Assembly: GCF_025244705.1 (NCBI RefSeq) | Contig: NZ_CP104207.1 | Coordinates: forward strand, 1,612,001 to 1,676,000 | Length of the DNA stretch: 64,000 nucleotides | Source of the DNA: Sphingopyxis sp. PET50 | Lineage (GTDB): Bacteria; Pseudomonadota; Alphaproteobacteria; Sphingomonadales; Sphingomonadaceae | Reading direction: 5' to 3' | Position numbers and translations under genes: made by a program | Notes under the pieces: generated by a model | Told to the model about the DNA's origin: nothing | Seen by the model: only the letters and a program-made list of their open reading frames with translations | Databases searched by the model: none | In this document: positions 41,471 to 51,361 of the stretch, one piece after another | Layout of the letters: each line of letters starts with the position of its first letter | Numbering within the stretch: position 1 is the stretch's first letter

Positions 41471-42134
41471 ATGAACATTCCTGACGACATCTTCACCGAG
41501 CCCGAGGATGTCGATCCCGAGACGCTCGCCAATCTGGGGCCGCTCGCGCGGCTGGCCGAGCATCTGGGAGGGGCAGCGCGGGGTCGATATCAATCCCAAG
41601 GCCGATGGCCCCGAAACGCGCCAATATCTTGAACGGATCGAATTGCAGCCGATCGACCCGCAGGCCAATGGTCCGCAGCTTTTCTATGGGCTGCGCTATC
41701 ATCTCCACATCAACACGCGCGAGGAGGACATCACCTTTCACGATCAGGTCGGTTACTGGCTGTACGAGCCCGCGACCGGGCTGATCCTGCAGACGCTGGC
41801 GATCCCGCGCGGCCAGATCGCGATCGCGGCGGGCCATGCGAAGCCCGATGCGACGAAGCTGGTGCTGAAGGCGGAGCGCGGGCAAACCGAATATGGCATC
41901 TGCTCGACGACCTTCCTCGACCTGGCCTTTACCACCGAATCCTATCAGATTACGGTCGATTTCCATGAGGATGGGACGTGGAGCTATGTCTCCGACACAA
42001 CGCTGCTGGTGAAGGGTCGCAACGAACCCTTCCTCCACCGCGACCGTAATAGGCTGACCAAGGTCGGTGAACCCGATCTCAACCCCTGGGCAAAGATCGC
42101 ACGCGGCCTGATGCCGTCGGTCGAGGCCAAATAG
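41471..42134 (+). CDS. Nitrobindin-like heme-binding beta-barrel protein (apparent frameshift)
   Basis: About 220 aa joined; starts MNIPDDIFTEPEDVDPETLA 4 nt after the aguB stop. The family pattern is LGPLARLAGIWEGQRGVDIN then PKADGPETRQYLERIELQPI and LFYGLRYHLHINTREED. Nitrobindins are beta-barrel heme proteins. The frame breaks at 41555-41561 (GCCGAGC); reading GCCGGC gives the conserved LAGIWEGQ. It is the last gene before the eCIS operon, which converges on it. Confidence 0.85.
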
Positions 42135-42206
42135 CGGATCGTCGAGCCCACCAAACTGGCAACGAATAAGGGCGAGCCCCGATGGACTCGCCCCATGACC
42201 CCAAAA

Positions 42207-42220
42207 GGGACTCGAACCCC
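42207..42220 (-). other. Isolated tRNA T-arm-like sequence near the eCIS boundary
   Basis: On the minus strand GGGGTTCGAGTCCC has the T-arm consensus of tRNAs, but the sequence around it does not fold into a full tRNA. It may be a 3' tRNA fragment left by integration, or chance. It lies in the 209-bp gap between the nitrobindin and eCIS genes, together with a hairpin at 42260-42295. Confidence 0.35.
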
Positions 42221-42259
42221 AAAACCGATACCAATCATTATCAATCGAGGCCGAGGCGA

Positions 42260-42295
42260 GATTCTGCATTTTTGCCCGGAAATGCAAGGAGAATC
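42260..42295. terminator. Hairpin between convergent nitrobindin and eCIS operons
   Basis: Perfect 7-bp arms TGCATTT (42265-42271) and AAATGCA (42280-42286), extended by outer GATTC and GAATC with a 4-nt bulge. It is placed where two convergent transcripts end. The lack of a long T-run makes termination activity uncertain. Confidence 0.45.
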
Positions 42296-42343
42296 GGCGT
42301 TTTCTGCGCCATTTCGATCGAATTTCGCGATGAAACCTGCCGC

Positions 42344-45300
42344 CTAGACCGGCCAGTTGTCGCGCACCCGCATGAAGCCCGGTTTGCGGATGATTTCGCC
42401 CGGTCCGACGCCGTCGACAAGATTGTCGGCAGCGAGCCACAGGTGCGTGCCGACCTGATTATTGCCGATCGGCGGCTGCGGCCGCACGCAGATACCGACG
42501 CGGCCGACCGCGATGCGATTTTCGGAAATCATCAGATATTTGCCGATCGAACCCCATACGCGAATGCCGTGGTTGAACGGCGTGTCGGTGCGCTGCGCCG
42601 CCCAGTCGAGCGTGTTGCGCTGAATACGGACGGTGTCGGCATTGCCGACGAACAGTCCCATCGGAACATAGACCTTCTCGCCCGGCTTGCGCAGCGACAG
42701 ATGATTGTCGGCGATGCTGACGCTGCCCGCGCGCACGACCTTCTGGTCGGTCCAGCTGGTGCCAACATGGACGCCGCGAATGAAGCCATAGACCTTGTTG
42801 CCGCGGATCTGCACCGTCGTCAGCTGCCGCCCGCCGCAGGTGATCGCCTGCCGCGCGTAGCTCGGCATCTGGCTGACGAAACGGTCGAACCAGACCTTCA
42901 CGCTGGGCAGCGTGTCGCGAAATGCCTCGTCGCGCGCCATGCGCGAAGCCAGCTTGCGCAGAAGCAGGATCAGTTCGGCGGCGCTCGCCACCTCGCGCAG
43001 CCGCGCGAGCCGGATCGCCTTGACCCAGTCGGACTGGGTGACCGGCGATCCGAAGCCGACCGCGACCGAGCCGACCTTGATCGTCACCCTGCCGTCGCCG
43101 GCATCGGGCAGCTCGCGCTCGGTGCGCGCGCTGGGATCGCCGGTCAGGATCAGCGATCGTTTCACCTCCGGATCGACATTGGCGAAGCGCGCGGCGTCGA
43201 GCCGTCCTCCAAGCGTCTTCAGCGCGCGCCGATAGGTCGGCGAGCGATCGGGATCGGCGATGACGATGTCGCTGAGCCGTTTGATATAGGCCTGCACCCC
43301 GGCGATCGTGCGGCGCTCGTCGGCGCGCGGCGGTTCGGCCTCGAACAATCGCTCCCATTCCTCCTGCGGCATCGGCGATTCGAAATTGGCGACGAGCGAT
43401 CCGACGCGGAACTCGCGGTTCCCGCCCTCCTTGGTCGGCACCTCGCGCGGGTCGGCGACGAGCAGCATCTCCAGCTTCTTGCGCCACTGCGCCGCTTCGA
43501 GCTGCTGCTTGGGCGACAGGCCGGCCTTGCCGGGGACGACCGCCAGTTCGTTGTCGGCGATGAGCGTGTTGATCGCGTCGGTGACGAGGATGCCGTCCTG
43601 CGCCAGCCCGATCGCAAGCCGGTTGCGCACGACATGCACCGAATCGAGGGCCCTTTCGGCCGAGCCGCGGATCGTCAGCCCGGTGCGTTCGGTGTCGGCG
43701 CCGCCGCCGCAGCGCAGCGACACGCCCTCGACATCGACGGTCGGGCAGTCGAGGATCGTCACGACGCCCTGCCGGAAGGATATCTTTCCCAGCGCACCCG
43801 AACCGTCGGGTGCCGACACGTCGAGGTCGCGCAGGGTGACGCTGGCGCAGCCCTCGAAATGCAGCGCGCATTCGGCGCGGTTGGCGACGATCCGCGTGCC
43901 GCCGCCGGCGCCGTGGATCGAGATATGCCCCTTGCCCTTGATCTCGACGCGCTCGCCGGTTTCGTAGAGACCGCGCTGGAAGCAGATGCTGGCATCCTCG
44001 CCGTCCTTGATCGCTTTCAATATCGCCACCCAGTCGCTGCCTTCGGTGACGATATAGGTCGAGCAGCCGACCTGCTGCAGTCCGGCGAGCTGCTCGATCG
44101 CCTCCTGCACCGTATTCGCGCCGGCGAGCGGCGGCGTGTTGGCGGGGTCGAAGGAGGTCGCCGCCGCGGTGCTGAGGCTGGCGTTGAAATGGATCGGCAA
44201 ATGGGTCGGATTGCCCGCCGCGTCGAGCAGGCGCGCGACGAGGCGCTGGTTCGGCGTCGCCGCGTCGAGCGACCAGTCGATCGCCGCCACGCCATCGGCA
44301 CCCGTCACGACGCTGCGCTTCTTGAGATTGTCGGCGACGGCGCCGAGCCGCCCGTCACCCGCGACGATTTCGAACTCGACCGACAGACCGGGGAGCGGCG
44401 TCTTGCCGCGGATCACCCCGACGCGCAGCGGCGCGGCGAGCGCGACGCGCGTCGCGGGGGCGAGCGGATCGGGCATCGCCTCCTGCCCGTCGCCGCCGAG
44501 ATAGAGGAAGCTGCGCAGCGCGGTGAGCGGCGGGAAGATGTTGCGGCAGTCGCTGCCGACCGTCCAGCTTCCGTCGGCGGCGCGGGTGACGAGCGCCAGT
44601 GCGGCGTAATGATGTGCGATGCCCCTGGGCGGCAGCAGTGCCTCGGCGCCCGTCGCCTCGTCGATGGGCCATTCGATCGTCGCGGCCAGCGAGCGCGCCG
44701 GGATTTGCCAATGGTCGCCGGTCGCCAGCCGCCCGGCGGCGAAGAAAACCTCGACGCCCTGTTCGACCGCGACCCAGCTATCGGGGACGATGTCGATCGG
44801 CAGGCCGCCTTCCCAGCGGCGGACGACGGCGCGTGCGGGCAGGCCGCTGAGGTCGGGCGCGGTGCCCGAGCCGTCGGTGATCGCGGCCAATGTCTCAGGA
44901 TGCCGCAATTCGCCGATGGCGGCGCGGGTGCCGTTGATGTCGGCCAGCCGCGCGAAGAAGCCGGGCTCGCCCCGGAGCGACCGGGCCTCGTCGACGATCT
45001 CGACCCAATCATCCTTCTTGAGCGCACCGGGCTCGTCGGGGCCGAGGCTGTCCAGCATCAGCGCGCCATTGTCGATCTCGGCATAACGCGCCGTGCGCGT
45101 GCCGTTGTCGCGCGACCATTTCCAGCGCCCGCCCGCCGCGCCGCCGTTGTGGACCTCGATGCGATAGAGATGGTTTTCGAGGCTGCGGTAGCCGCCGGTC
45201 GCGGGCAGCGCGCAGGGATCGGCGACCGCCGCCGCCGCGCGCGCGCGCGCCGCCATCCGTCCCGGCGCCGCCGGGCCGAAGGGCGACCAGCCGGGCGCAA

Positions 45301-46050
45301 AGCTGGCGCAACTGACCGGCGCGCTCACCGCGCCCGCCGCGACGAGATCGGCGGTGGATTTCAGGCGGACCTGCCAGACGATCTGGTCGCGGATCGCGGT
45401 GTCGGGGCCGCCAAAGGCGCTTTCGCGGATCAGCGGATCGTCGGCGGCGGTGACCGGCCGTTCCCAGACATCGAGATAGGCGAGATAGGTTCCCGCGACG
45501 GCGGGCAACGCCGTCCCGGGCAGGAAGGGCTGGCTTTCGACGCTGCGGTACAGATCGGCGGCGATGCCGTCGACCGGCGACAAGGGCGCGGCGGCGCTGA
45601 AGGTCTGGCGTCCGTCGATATCGTCGAGCAGCGCCGAAACGCGCACCGCCTGCGCTGCGGCGCGTTGCCCGCCAGCACCAGATAATCGCCGACGGCAACG
45701 CGCATGCCCGCATCGATCCGCCAGCGCGTCGCGGTCCCCGATCCCGACTGGCACGTCAGCGCAAGCCGCACCGGCGCGGCATGCGACAGGCCGATGCCAT
45801 CGACATAGGCCTGGCCGCCGCCGATCAGCAACGCCTGCGCGCCCGCACCGGCGAGGATCGCGAAACCCGGCGCATCTTCCGGAAAGCCGCTGGCGCCGAT
45901 CACCGATTTCGCGGTGGTTCGCAGCGCGCCGCGGTGGATATCGCCCTCCTCGTTCCAGTCGGCGTCGGTGAACAGCCGTCCCTGCTGCATCCGCACGGCG
46001 CTGTAGTCCCTGGCGGGGCGGAAGGTGTCGCGGGTGAAATCGCCAGTCAT
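42344..46050 (-). CDS. DUF6519 protein with beta-helix region, probable eCIS tail fibre or surface protein (apparent frameshift)
   Basis: About 1235 aa joined. The N-terminus (MTGDFTRDTFRPARDYSAVR then MQQGRLFTDADWNEEGDIHR) is the DUF6519 signature seen on proteins at the end of contractile-tail gene clusters. A long middle and C-terminal part has repeating short strands of a right-handed beta-helix (VTLRDLDVSAPDGSG, TIADNELAV-like IADNELAVVPGK, VSIADNHLSL, ISENRIAVGRVGI), typical of fibres or polysaccharide-binding proteins. The frame breaks near 45660; one or more bases restore AAAQAVRVSALLDDIDGRQTF. It is the last gene of the operon. Receptor binding is an inference. Confidence 0.75.
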
Positions 46051-46061
46051 CGTCTTTGTCC

Positions 46062-48336
46062 TCAGGTCTGGAACAGGGGGGCCGCCACCAGTCCGAACGG
46101 CAGATATTCGTCGAGCATGTCGGTCAGGTTCGCGCGCCGGAACGGCGTGCCGGCGCCGAAGCCTGCGCCCATTTCAGCGCCGCCGAAGGCGCCCGCCGCC
46201 ACCGCATCGGGGCAGCACAGCGCGAGCTGGCCGAAGGCGTTCGCCGGATAGGCGCTGGCGGTGAAGATCGGCACGACGCTGCGCGCGATGCGGTGCTTTT
46301 CGGCGTCGGGCAGCGGCGATCCAGTCGCCTGCTCCGCATCAGCAATCGCCAGGTCAGGCTGGCAGCGGTAGCGGCGCGGGACACGCGAGCTCAGCGGGGC
46401 GTAGCAGAAGCGCACGCAACCGCGCTGACGCTGCGCGGCGCGCGCGGTGCCCAGAAACAGGCTGTTTTCCGCTTCGATCGAGCGCACCGCGGCGCGGCCG
46501 AAGATCGTGCTGCGGGCGATATCGGCGTCAGCCGAGGGGGCATCGACCACGACAGCAAGCGCATCGGCATCGGCCTCCAGATCGCGGTCCTCACCGACGA
46601 TCGAGTCCGCGACGGTCAGTCCGCCGCCCGCGGACCCCAGAGCCAGCGAACCGGCAATGCAATGATCGACCTCGACCGCGAGCCCGGCGTTCTGCGAGAT
46701 GACACGCAGCCCCCTGGTCAGCCCGGCGGCCGACGCGCCGATCGTGCAGTGGCGCAGCGCCAGCGAGCCGAGCGCGCCGGCCATGACGGCGACCTCGCCC
46801 TCGATCAGCAGGCCGTCGAGGATCAGCCGCCCCGCCTCCTCCTCGCCCGCCGGAACGGCGGCGCGGATGCGCAGATCGCCCTGGATATGCGGGCGGCGAT
46901 GCATCGCGGCGATGGCGGTCGGATCGCGCTCGAACACGCCGCCCGCTCGCTCGACCAGCGGCCACGCCGCCGCCGCGATCGCCAGCCGCGCGTCGGCGGG
47001 GATCTTCAGGATATGCGCCGCATCGCTCAGGTCCTCGGCATAGGTCGCATTGTCGAGCATCAGGATCAGGCCGTGGGTGCCCGTACCCGCCGCGGCGTTC
47101 CAGCGCAGGATAGCCTCGGCCAGCGAGGCGACGACGACCCCGCCCTGCAGCACATCGTCGGTCTGCTCCTCGGCGCGCGCCGACACGCCGATGACCCAGG
47201 GGGCGTCGGTGCCTTCGGCAAAAAATTCGCCGCGCCAGGCGGCGAAGCTGGCGGTGCGATCATAGGGACCGCCGCCGCTCGCGAAAGGCGCGGCGAAGGC
47301 GCAGCTTGCCTCGACGCTCTTGCCTTCGTCGCTGGCATGGAGCGCGAGGCGGCCGAGTTCGGGGTCGAAGAGAACATGCCCCGCCTGTTCGGGGCGCCGC
47401 CAGGTCGGATTGCCGCCACCATCGTCGCGGGTTTCGAGGTTGCAGCTGTGCAGCCGGTCGAACGGAACCTCGGCGCCGTCGAGCCGAAGCTCGACCACCG
47501 GCACCTTGTCGAACCAGCGCGACGCCGCGCCATCGCGAAGCCTGTTCAGATCGCGATGGAGCAGGCGCCGGTCGAGCGGTGCCGGGACGATGCGCATATC
47601 GACGCGCCCGGCGATCGAGCGGTCGGGCAGCGGGCGATTGAACAGCGCCCGGTCAGCGCCGAGCGGATCGAAATGGCGGAAAGCCGGACCGATCGCCGAG
47701 ACGCGCGGCACGAGCCCGCCGCGATAACCCGCCGTTTCGTTCGACAGATAGCCGAGCGGAAAGGCGTCGAGCCGCCAGACGAACAGCCCGACATGCGGGA
47801 TCGCATAACGCCCCGACGCGCCGTCGGCGGGTCCGGCGGCGGCGCTGTGGCAGGCATCGCCGAACGCGCCTTCAGTCAGCCGCGCCGCCTCCGCATCGCG
47901 GATCGACGCGGTACCGAGCGCACCGGGGCGGACATGGTTGACGTGCTGGCTCCAGATCAGCTTCTGGAAAAATTCGACCGCGACGACGGGCCAGCCGGTG
48001 GCGTCGCGCGCGATCTGTTCGAGCGCCGCCGCCGTGCCCTTCGCCTGGCGATACCCCAATGTGTTGGCGATATAGCTGCGCAGCCCGACCTCGCCGGCTG
48101 CCGAAGCCGCGCATCGGGCGGGCGCCGATCAGCGCGCCGATATAGGGGATGACCCAGGGTTCGCAGCTTTCGATGAACCAATTGTCGTAAAGCTGATCGA
48201 GATCGCGCTCGACCACCTGCAGTTCGCCGGCGAGCAGGCCCATCAGCGCCTCGAGCGCCCTGCCCTCGCCCGCGTCGCGGTTGCGCAGATGCTGGGGCAG
48301 CAGTTCGATCAGCGGCACGGGCGGACGGTCATGCAC
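46062..48336 (-). CDS. Phage tail protein I-like eCIS protein with large C-terminal extension (apparent frameshift)
   Basis: About 758 aa joined. Residues 1-200 resemble P2 tail protein I: PLIELLPQHLRNRD, LEALMGLLAGELQVVERDLDQL, WVIPYIGALIGARP, then GYRQAKGTAAALEQIARDAT. The rest is a long variable region ending PFRRANLTDMLDEYLPFGLV, with beta-helix-like segments. The frame breaks at 48094-48100; removing the extra base at a GCCGGC site gives GFGAGEVGLRSYIANTLG. The start overlaps the J-like gene upstream by 8 nt. It would link the baseplate to the fibre. Confidence 0.75.
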
Positions 48337-51300
48337 GGGCGGCCTCCACGGTCAGCGCGATGCCGGCTTCGAGCAGGGTGAGCAATTCGGCGGCGGCGAA
48401 TGGCTGCGCCGACCCGGCGGGCTGGAGCCTCGCCCCCTGCGCCGCGAGGACGGTGGCGAGGCTGGCCGACGGCGCCGGGCTGCCGCCGTCGTCGATCAGC
48501 GCCAGCGCGTCGAGATCGACCCCGACGACGCCGGGCACCGCCTGAAGCGCCGCGATGACCTCGGCGGCGCTCACCACCTGGCCGATATTGCGGCGCGTGA
48601 AGCCGAAGGCGTCGAGGAGCATCGCCTTCGCGGCGAGTTCGACATCCTCGGCGCGATAGTCGGCATGGTGGAACAGCCGCGCGGCGAGCTGAAAGAAACG
48701 CCGCGCCGCGGGGAGCACGGCCATCCGATGCGAGCGGTCGCGCGCGGCGTCGGCGGCGGCCTGCAGATTGGCGATGAGCGGCGCATTGGCCTCGAGGATG
48801 GTGTCGCTGGTGCCGGTGATGCTGACGAGCACGATCTGCCTGTCGCCCGACCAGAGCTGCGCCGCCTGCGCCTTGCCGACGCCCGAGAAGTTGGCGGCGA
48901 AATCGCGATAGTCGATCAGCGAGACGATCCGCCCCAGCGTCTTGACGTCGCGCGGCGCGGCGAGGCGGATGTCGGCGAGGCTTTCGGGCGCCGCGCTGCC
49001 GCTCGCGCGGCTCGGGTTCACCACCGATCGCACACCGAGCGGGCGGGTCTTGAGCTGGATGATCGCCTCGTCCGCAACCTCGCCCGCGAGGCCTATGCCC
49101 GCGCGATAGGTCGCGACGATGTTGAGCTGGCCGGTCGGCAGGCGGCTGCCGCGCAGGCCGTCGCCGAACTGGACCCAGCTGCTCCCGTCGTCCTCGCCGC
49201 GCACGGCATAGACGCGGTCTTCGGGGCCGGCGTCGTAGAGCGTCGGCACCTCGTGCCACAGCAGCCCGTCGACGCGGATTTCGAGCGATGAGGCGCGGCC
49301 GGTGGGCGTTTCGGCGCTGACATAGGTGAGCGGCGCCTTGGTCAGCTTGAACCGCTGGAAAATCTGGGCGGCGTCGCCCGATCCCAATTGCTCCTGCCAG
49401 GTCTCGCCGTGCGTCGCGGGGGCCATATTGGCGTTCACCGTCACGCTCGGGCGGCGATAGGCATATTCGGGGCCGCTTTTCAGCAGCAGGCGGGTGAAGC
49501 CGCCGACATGGACGACGTCGCTGACGGTCAGCGTCTCGCTGGCGGCAAGCCCGTCGGCGTCGCTGCGGTCGCCCGCGATCGAAATCGTCTGGCCGTCGAC
49601 GAGGTCGAGATAGAGCGCGTCGAGGTCGATCGCGTCGGCGCCCGCGACGATATCCTCGCGGATCGGGGTGCCGGCGAGTTCGAGCGGCGCGCTGGCGGCG
49701 AAGATATGCGCAGTGCGGAAGCGGAAGTCGTTGAGCGGCGACGCGACGTTAGGGGCCGGGACGACCAGCGCGTCGCCATCGGGCTCGCGGAAGGACAGCC
49801 CGGTGGTCTTGGCGCTGAGCCCGAAATCGGCGCGCGACTGCGTCGCCGCCGACGCGACGCGGAACACCATCGCCTCGCCTTGTGCCGTTTCGACCGTCGC
49901 CCAGCCGTCGGGTACGATCTCCTTGACCTCGCGTTCGAGAAGGACGTGCACGCTGCCGTGCAGATTGTTCTGGCTGTCGGTCCAGATCGTCGCGCCGCTG
50001 CCCGAATCCCAGTCGAGCGCATAGCCGCTGTTGGCGCCTAGCGACGCCTTTTTGGGCGCCGAGGAGCCGAAGAAGCCGCAATCGTCGCGCAAGATGTAGA
50101 GGCCGGGTTGCGCCGCCGACGTCTGCGGCGCGGCAACCTGTTTCGGGCGGCGAAGGACGCTCATCAATTTGACGCGCGACCACGACTGGCTCTTGACCAG
50201 CGCGGTCAGCGCGGGGCCGGTCCACACCGCCTGGCGGACGACATTTTTCACGGTGCTGCTGGTGAAAGCGATGCGCTGCGTCGGCATCGCCAGCCGCTTG
50301 AACCGCGGCGCGCGGCGCGCGGGCGAGCGTTTGACCGCGTCGGGCGTCTCGCCGCCGCGCGTCGCAACGAGCCGCGTCACCCCGAAGTCGCGGTCGTCGG
50401 TCGCGCTGACGATGCGGAGGGTCGAGGCGGCGACGTGGCGCGTGTCTTCGTCCACCTCGGTGACGCCGACCACGACGATCCGCTGTCCGGGCCGCAGCCC
50501 CAGCCCCGTTCCGCGCAGCCAGATTTCATCGACCGGCAAGGCGCGCAGTACCGGCTCGACTTCCGGATTCAGCGCATGGGCGGCGATGCGCTCGGCGAGT
50601 TCGCCGGCAAGATCGGTTTCGCCGTCGATCGGGTGATAGCGCGCCAGCGCGGCGACGTCGCCGAACAGCCGCGGCACCGGATCGGCGGGCCCCGGCGGCT
50701 GGAAGCTGTTGTCGAGGTCGAAGAGGAAGATGGTGCCATTGTCGGCATCATCATCGTTGGCGAGATCACGGTAGAGCGCCAGCGGCTGCTGATAGAGGGT
50801 GCGCGCCGGCATCGCGTTCCATTCGGCGCGGGCGGTGATCGGCGCGATCGTCTCGAAGACCTGCGGCAATTCGCCCTTGCGCGTCGGCACCGACATCGCC
50901 TGCACGCCGACGGGGATATCGACCTCGCGATAGGGGTCGTCCGACGCCTCGACCGTGAAGGACAGCGCCACCGACGCGGCAACCCCGGGTGCCGGTTCGT
51001 AACCGATCATCCGCGCCATTTCGACCAGCGAACGCCGCTGGGTCGCGGTGCCGACATAACCCTCGTTGGCGACACGCTCGCTGTAGAAGCTGAGAACATC
51101 GAGCGTCGCGGCGAAGCCGTCGAACAGCGCGATCGTCGGATCGCCGGCGTCGCGTGCACGCAGGGCGGCGAGCGGATGAAGCCGGGTCTTGCTTTCCGGA
51201 TCGAACACCTCCTGGCGCGGGAGCTGCCACAGCATGCGCTCGAAAAATTCGGGATGGGTGCCGATGCGATAGGAAATCGAGGCGAGGCCCGGACGGTTGT

Positions 51301-51361
51301 CGGGGCGCTTTTCGTCGCGGTCCTTCGCGCCGCAGATATTGGCAGGGGGCTTGTGCGCCAT
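48329..51361 (-). CDS. Large baseplate J-like protein 2 (Afp12-type putative baseplate assembly protein)
   Basis: 1010 aa, intact frame. It shows the putative baseplate assembly pattern: LASISYRIGTHPEFFERMLW, LDVLSFYSERVANEGYVGTA, TQRRSLVEMARMIGYEPAPG, later VQFGDGLRGSRLPTGQLNIVA and LGRIVSLIDYRDFAANFSGVG, which is the baseplate-J core. It resembles the second J-like wedge protein of eCIS (Afp12). The start overlaps the stop of the first J-like gene by ATGA. A long central insertion (about residues 300-640) has no recognised domain. Confidence 0.85.
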   Translation of the reverse strand: MAHKPPANICGAKDRDEKRPDNRPGLASISYRIGTHPEFFERMLWQLPRQEVFDPESKTRLHPLAALRARDAGDPTIALFDGFAATLDVLSFYSERVANEGYVGTATQRRSLVEMARMIGYEPAPGVAASVALSFTVEASDDPYREVDIPVGVQAMSVPTRKGELPQVFETIAPITARAEWNAMPARTLYQQPLALYRDLANDDDADNGTIFLFDLDNSFQPPGPADPVPRLFGDVAALARYHPIDGETDLAGELAERIAAHALNPEVEPVLRALPVDEIWLRGTGLGLRPGQRIVVVGVTEVDEDTRHVAASTLRIVSATDDRDFGVTRLVATRGGETPDAVKRSPARRAPRFKRLAMPTQRIAFTSSTVKNVVRQAVWTGPALTALVKSQSWSRVKLMSVLRRPKQVAAPQTSAAQPGLYILRDDCGFFGSSAPKKASLGANSGYALDWDSGSGATIWTDSQNNLHGSVHVLLEREVKEIVPDGWATVETAQGEAMVFRVASAATQSRADFGLSAKTTGLSFREPDGDALVVPAPNVASPLNDFRFRTAHIFAASAPLELAGTPIREDIVAGADAIDLDALYLDLVDGQTISIAGDRSDADGLAASETLTVSDVVHVGGFTRLLLKSGPEYAYRRPSVTVNANMAPATHGETWQEQLGSGDAAQIFQRFKLTKAPLTYVSAETPTGRASSLEIRVDGLLWHEVPTLYDAGPEDRVYAVRGEDDGSSWVQFGDGLRGSRLPTGQLNIVATYRAGIGLAGEVADEAIIQLKTRPLGVRSVVNPSRASGSAAPESLADIRLAAPRDVKTLGRIVSLIDYRDFAANFSGVGKAQAAQLWSGDRQIVLVSITGTSDTILEANAPLIANLQAAADAARDRSHRMAVLPAARRFFQLAARLFHHADYRAEDVELAAKAMLLDAFGFTRRNIGQVVSAAEVIAALQAVPGVVGVDLDALALIDDGGSPAPSASLATVLAAQGARLQPAGSAQPFAAAELLTLLEAGIALTVEAARA

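Noticed and set aside
42182..45685. 1167-codon plus-strand open frame opposite the DUF6519 gene
   Set aside because: It is an antisense shadow of high-GC coding DNA: Arg/Ala/Asp-rich, without domain pattern, and the minus strand carries a coherent eCIS gene.
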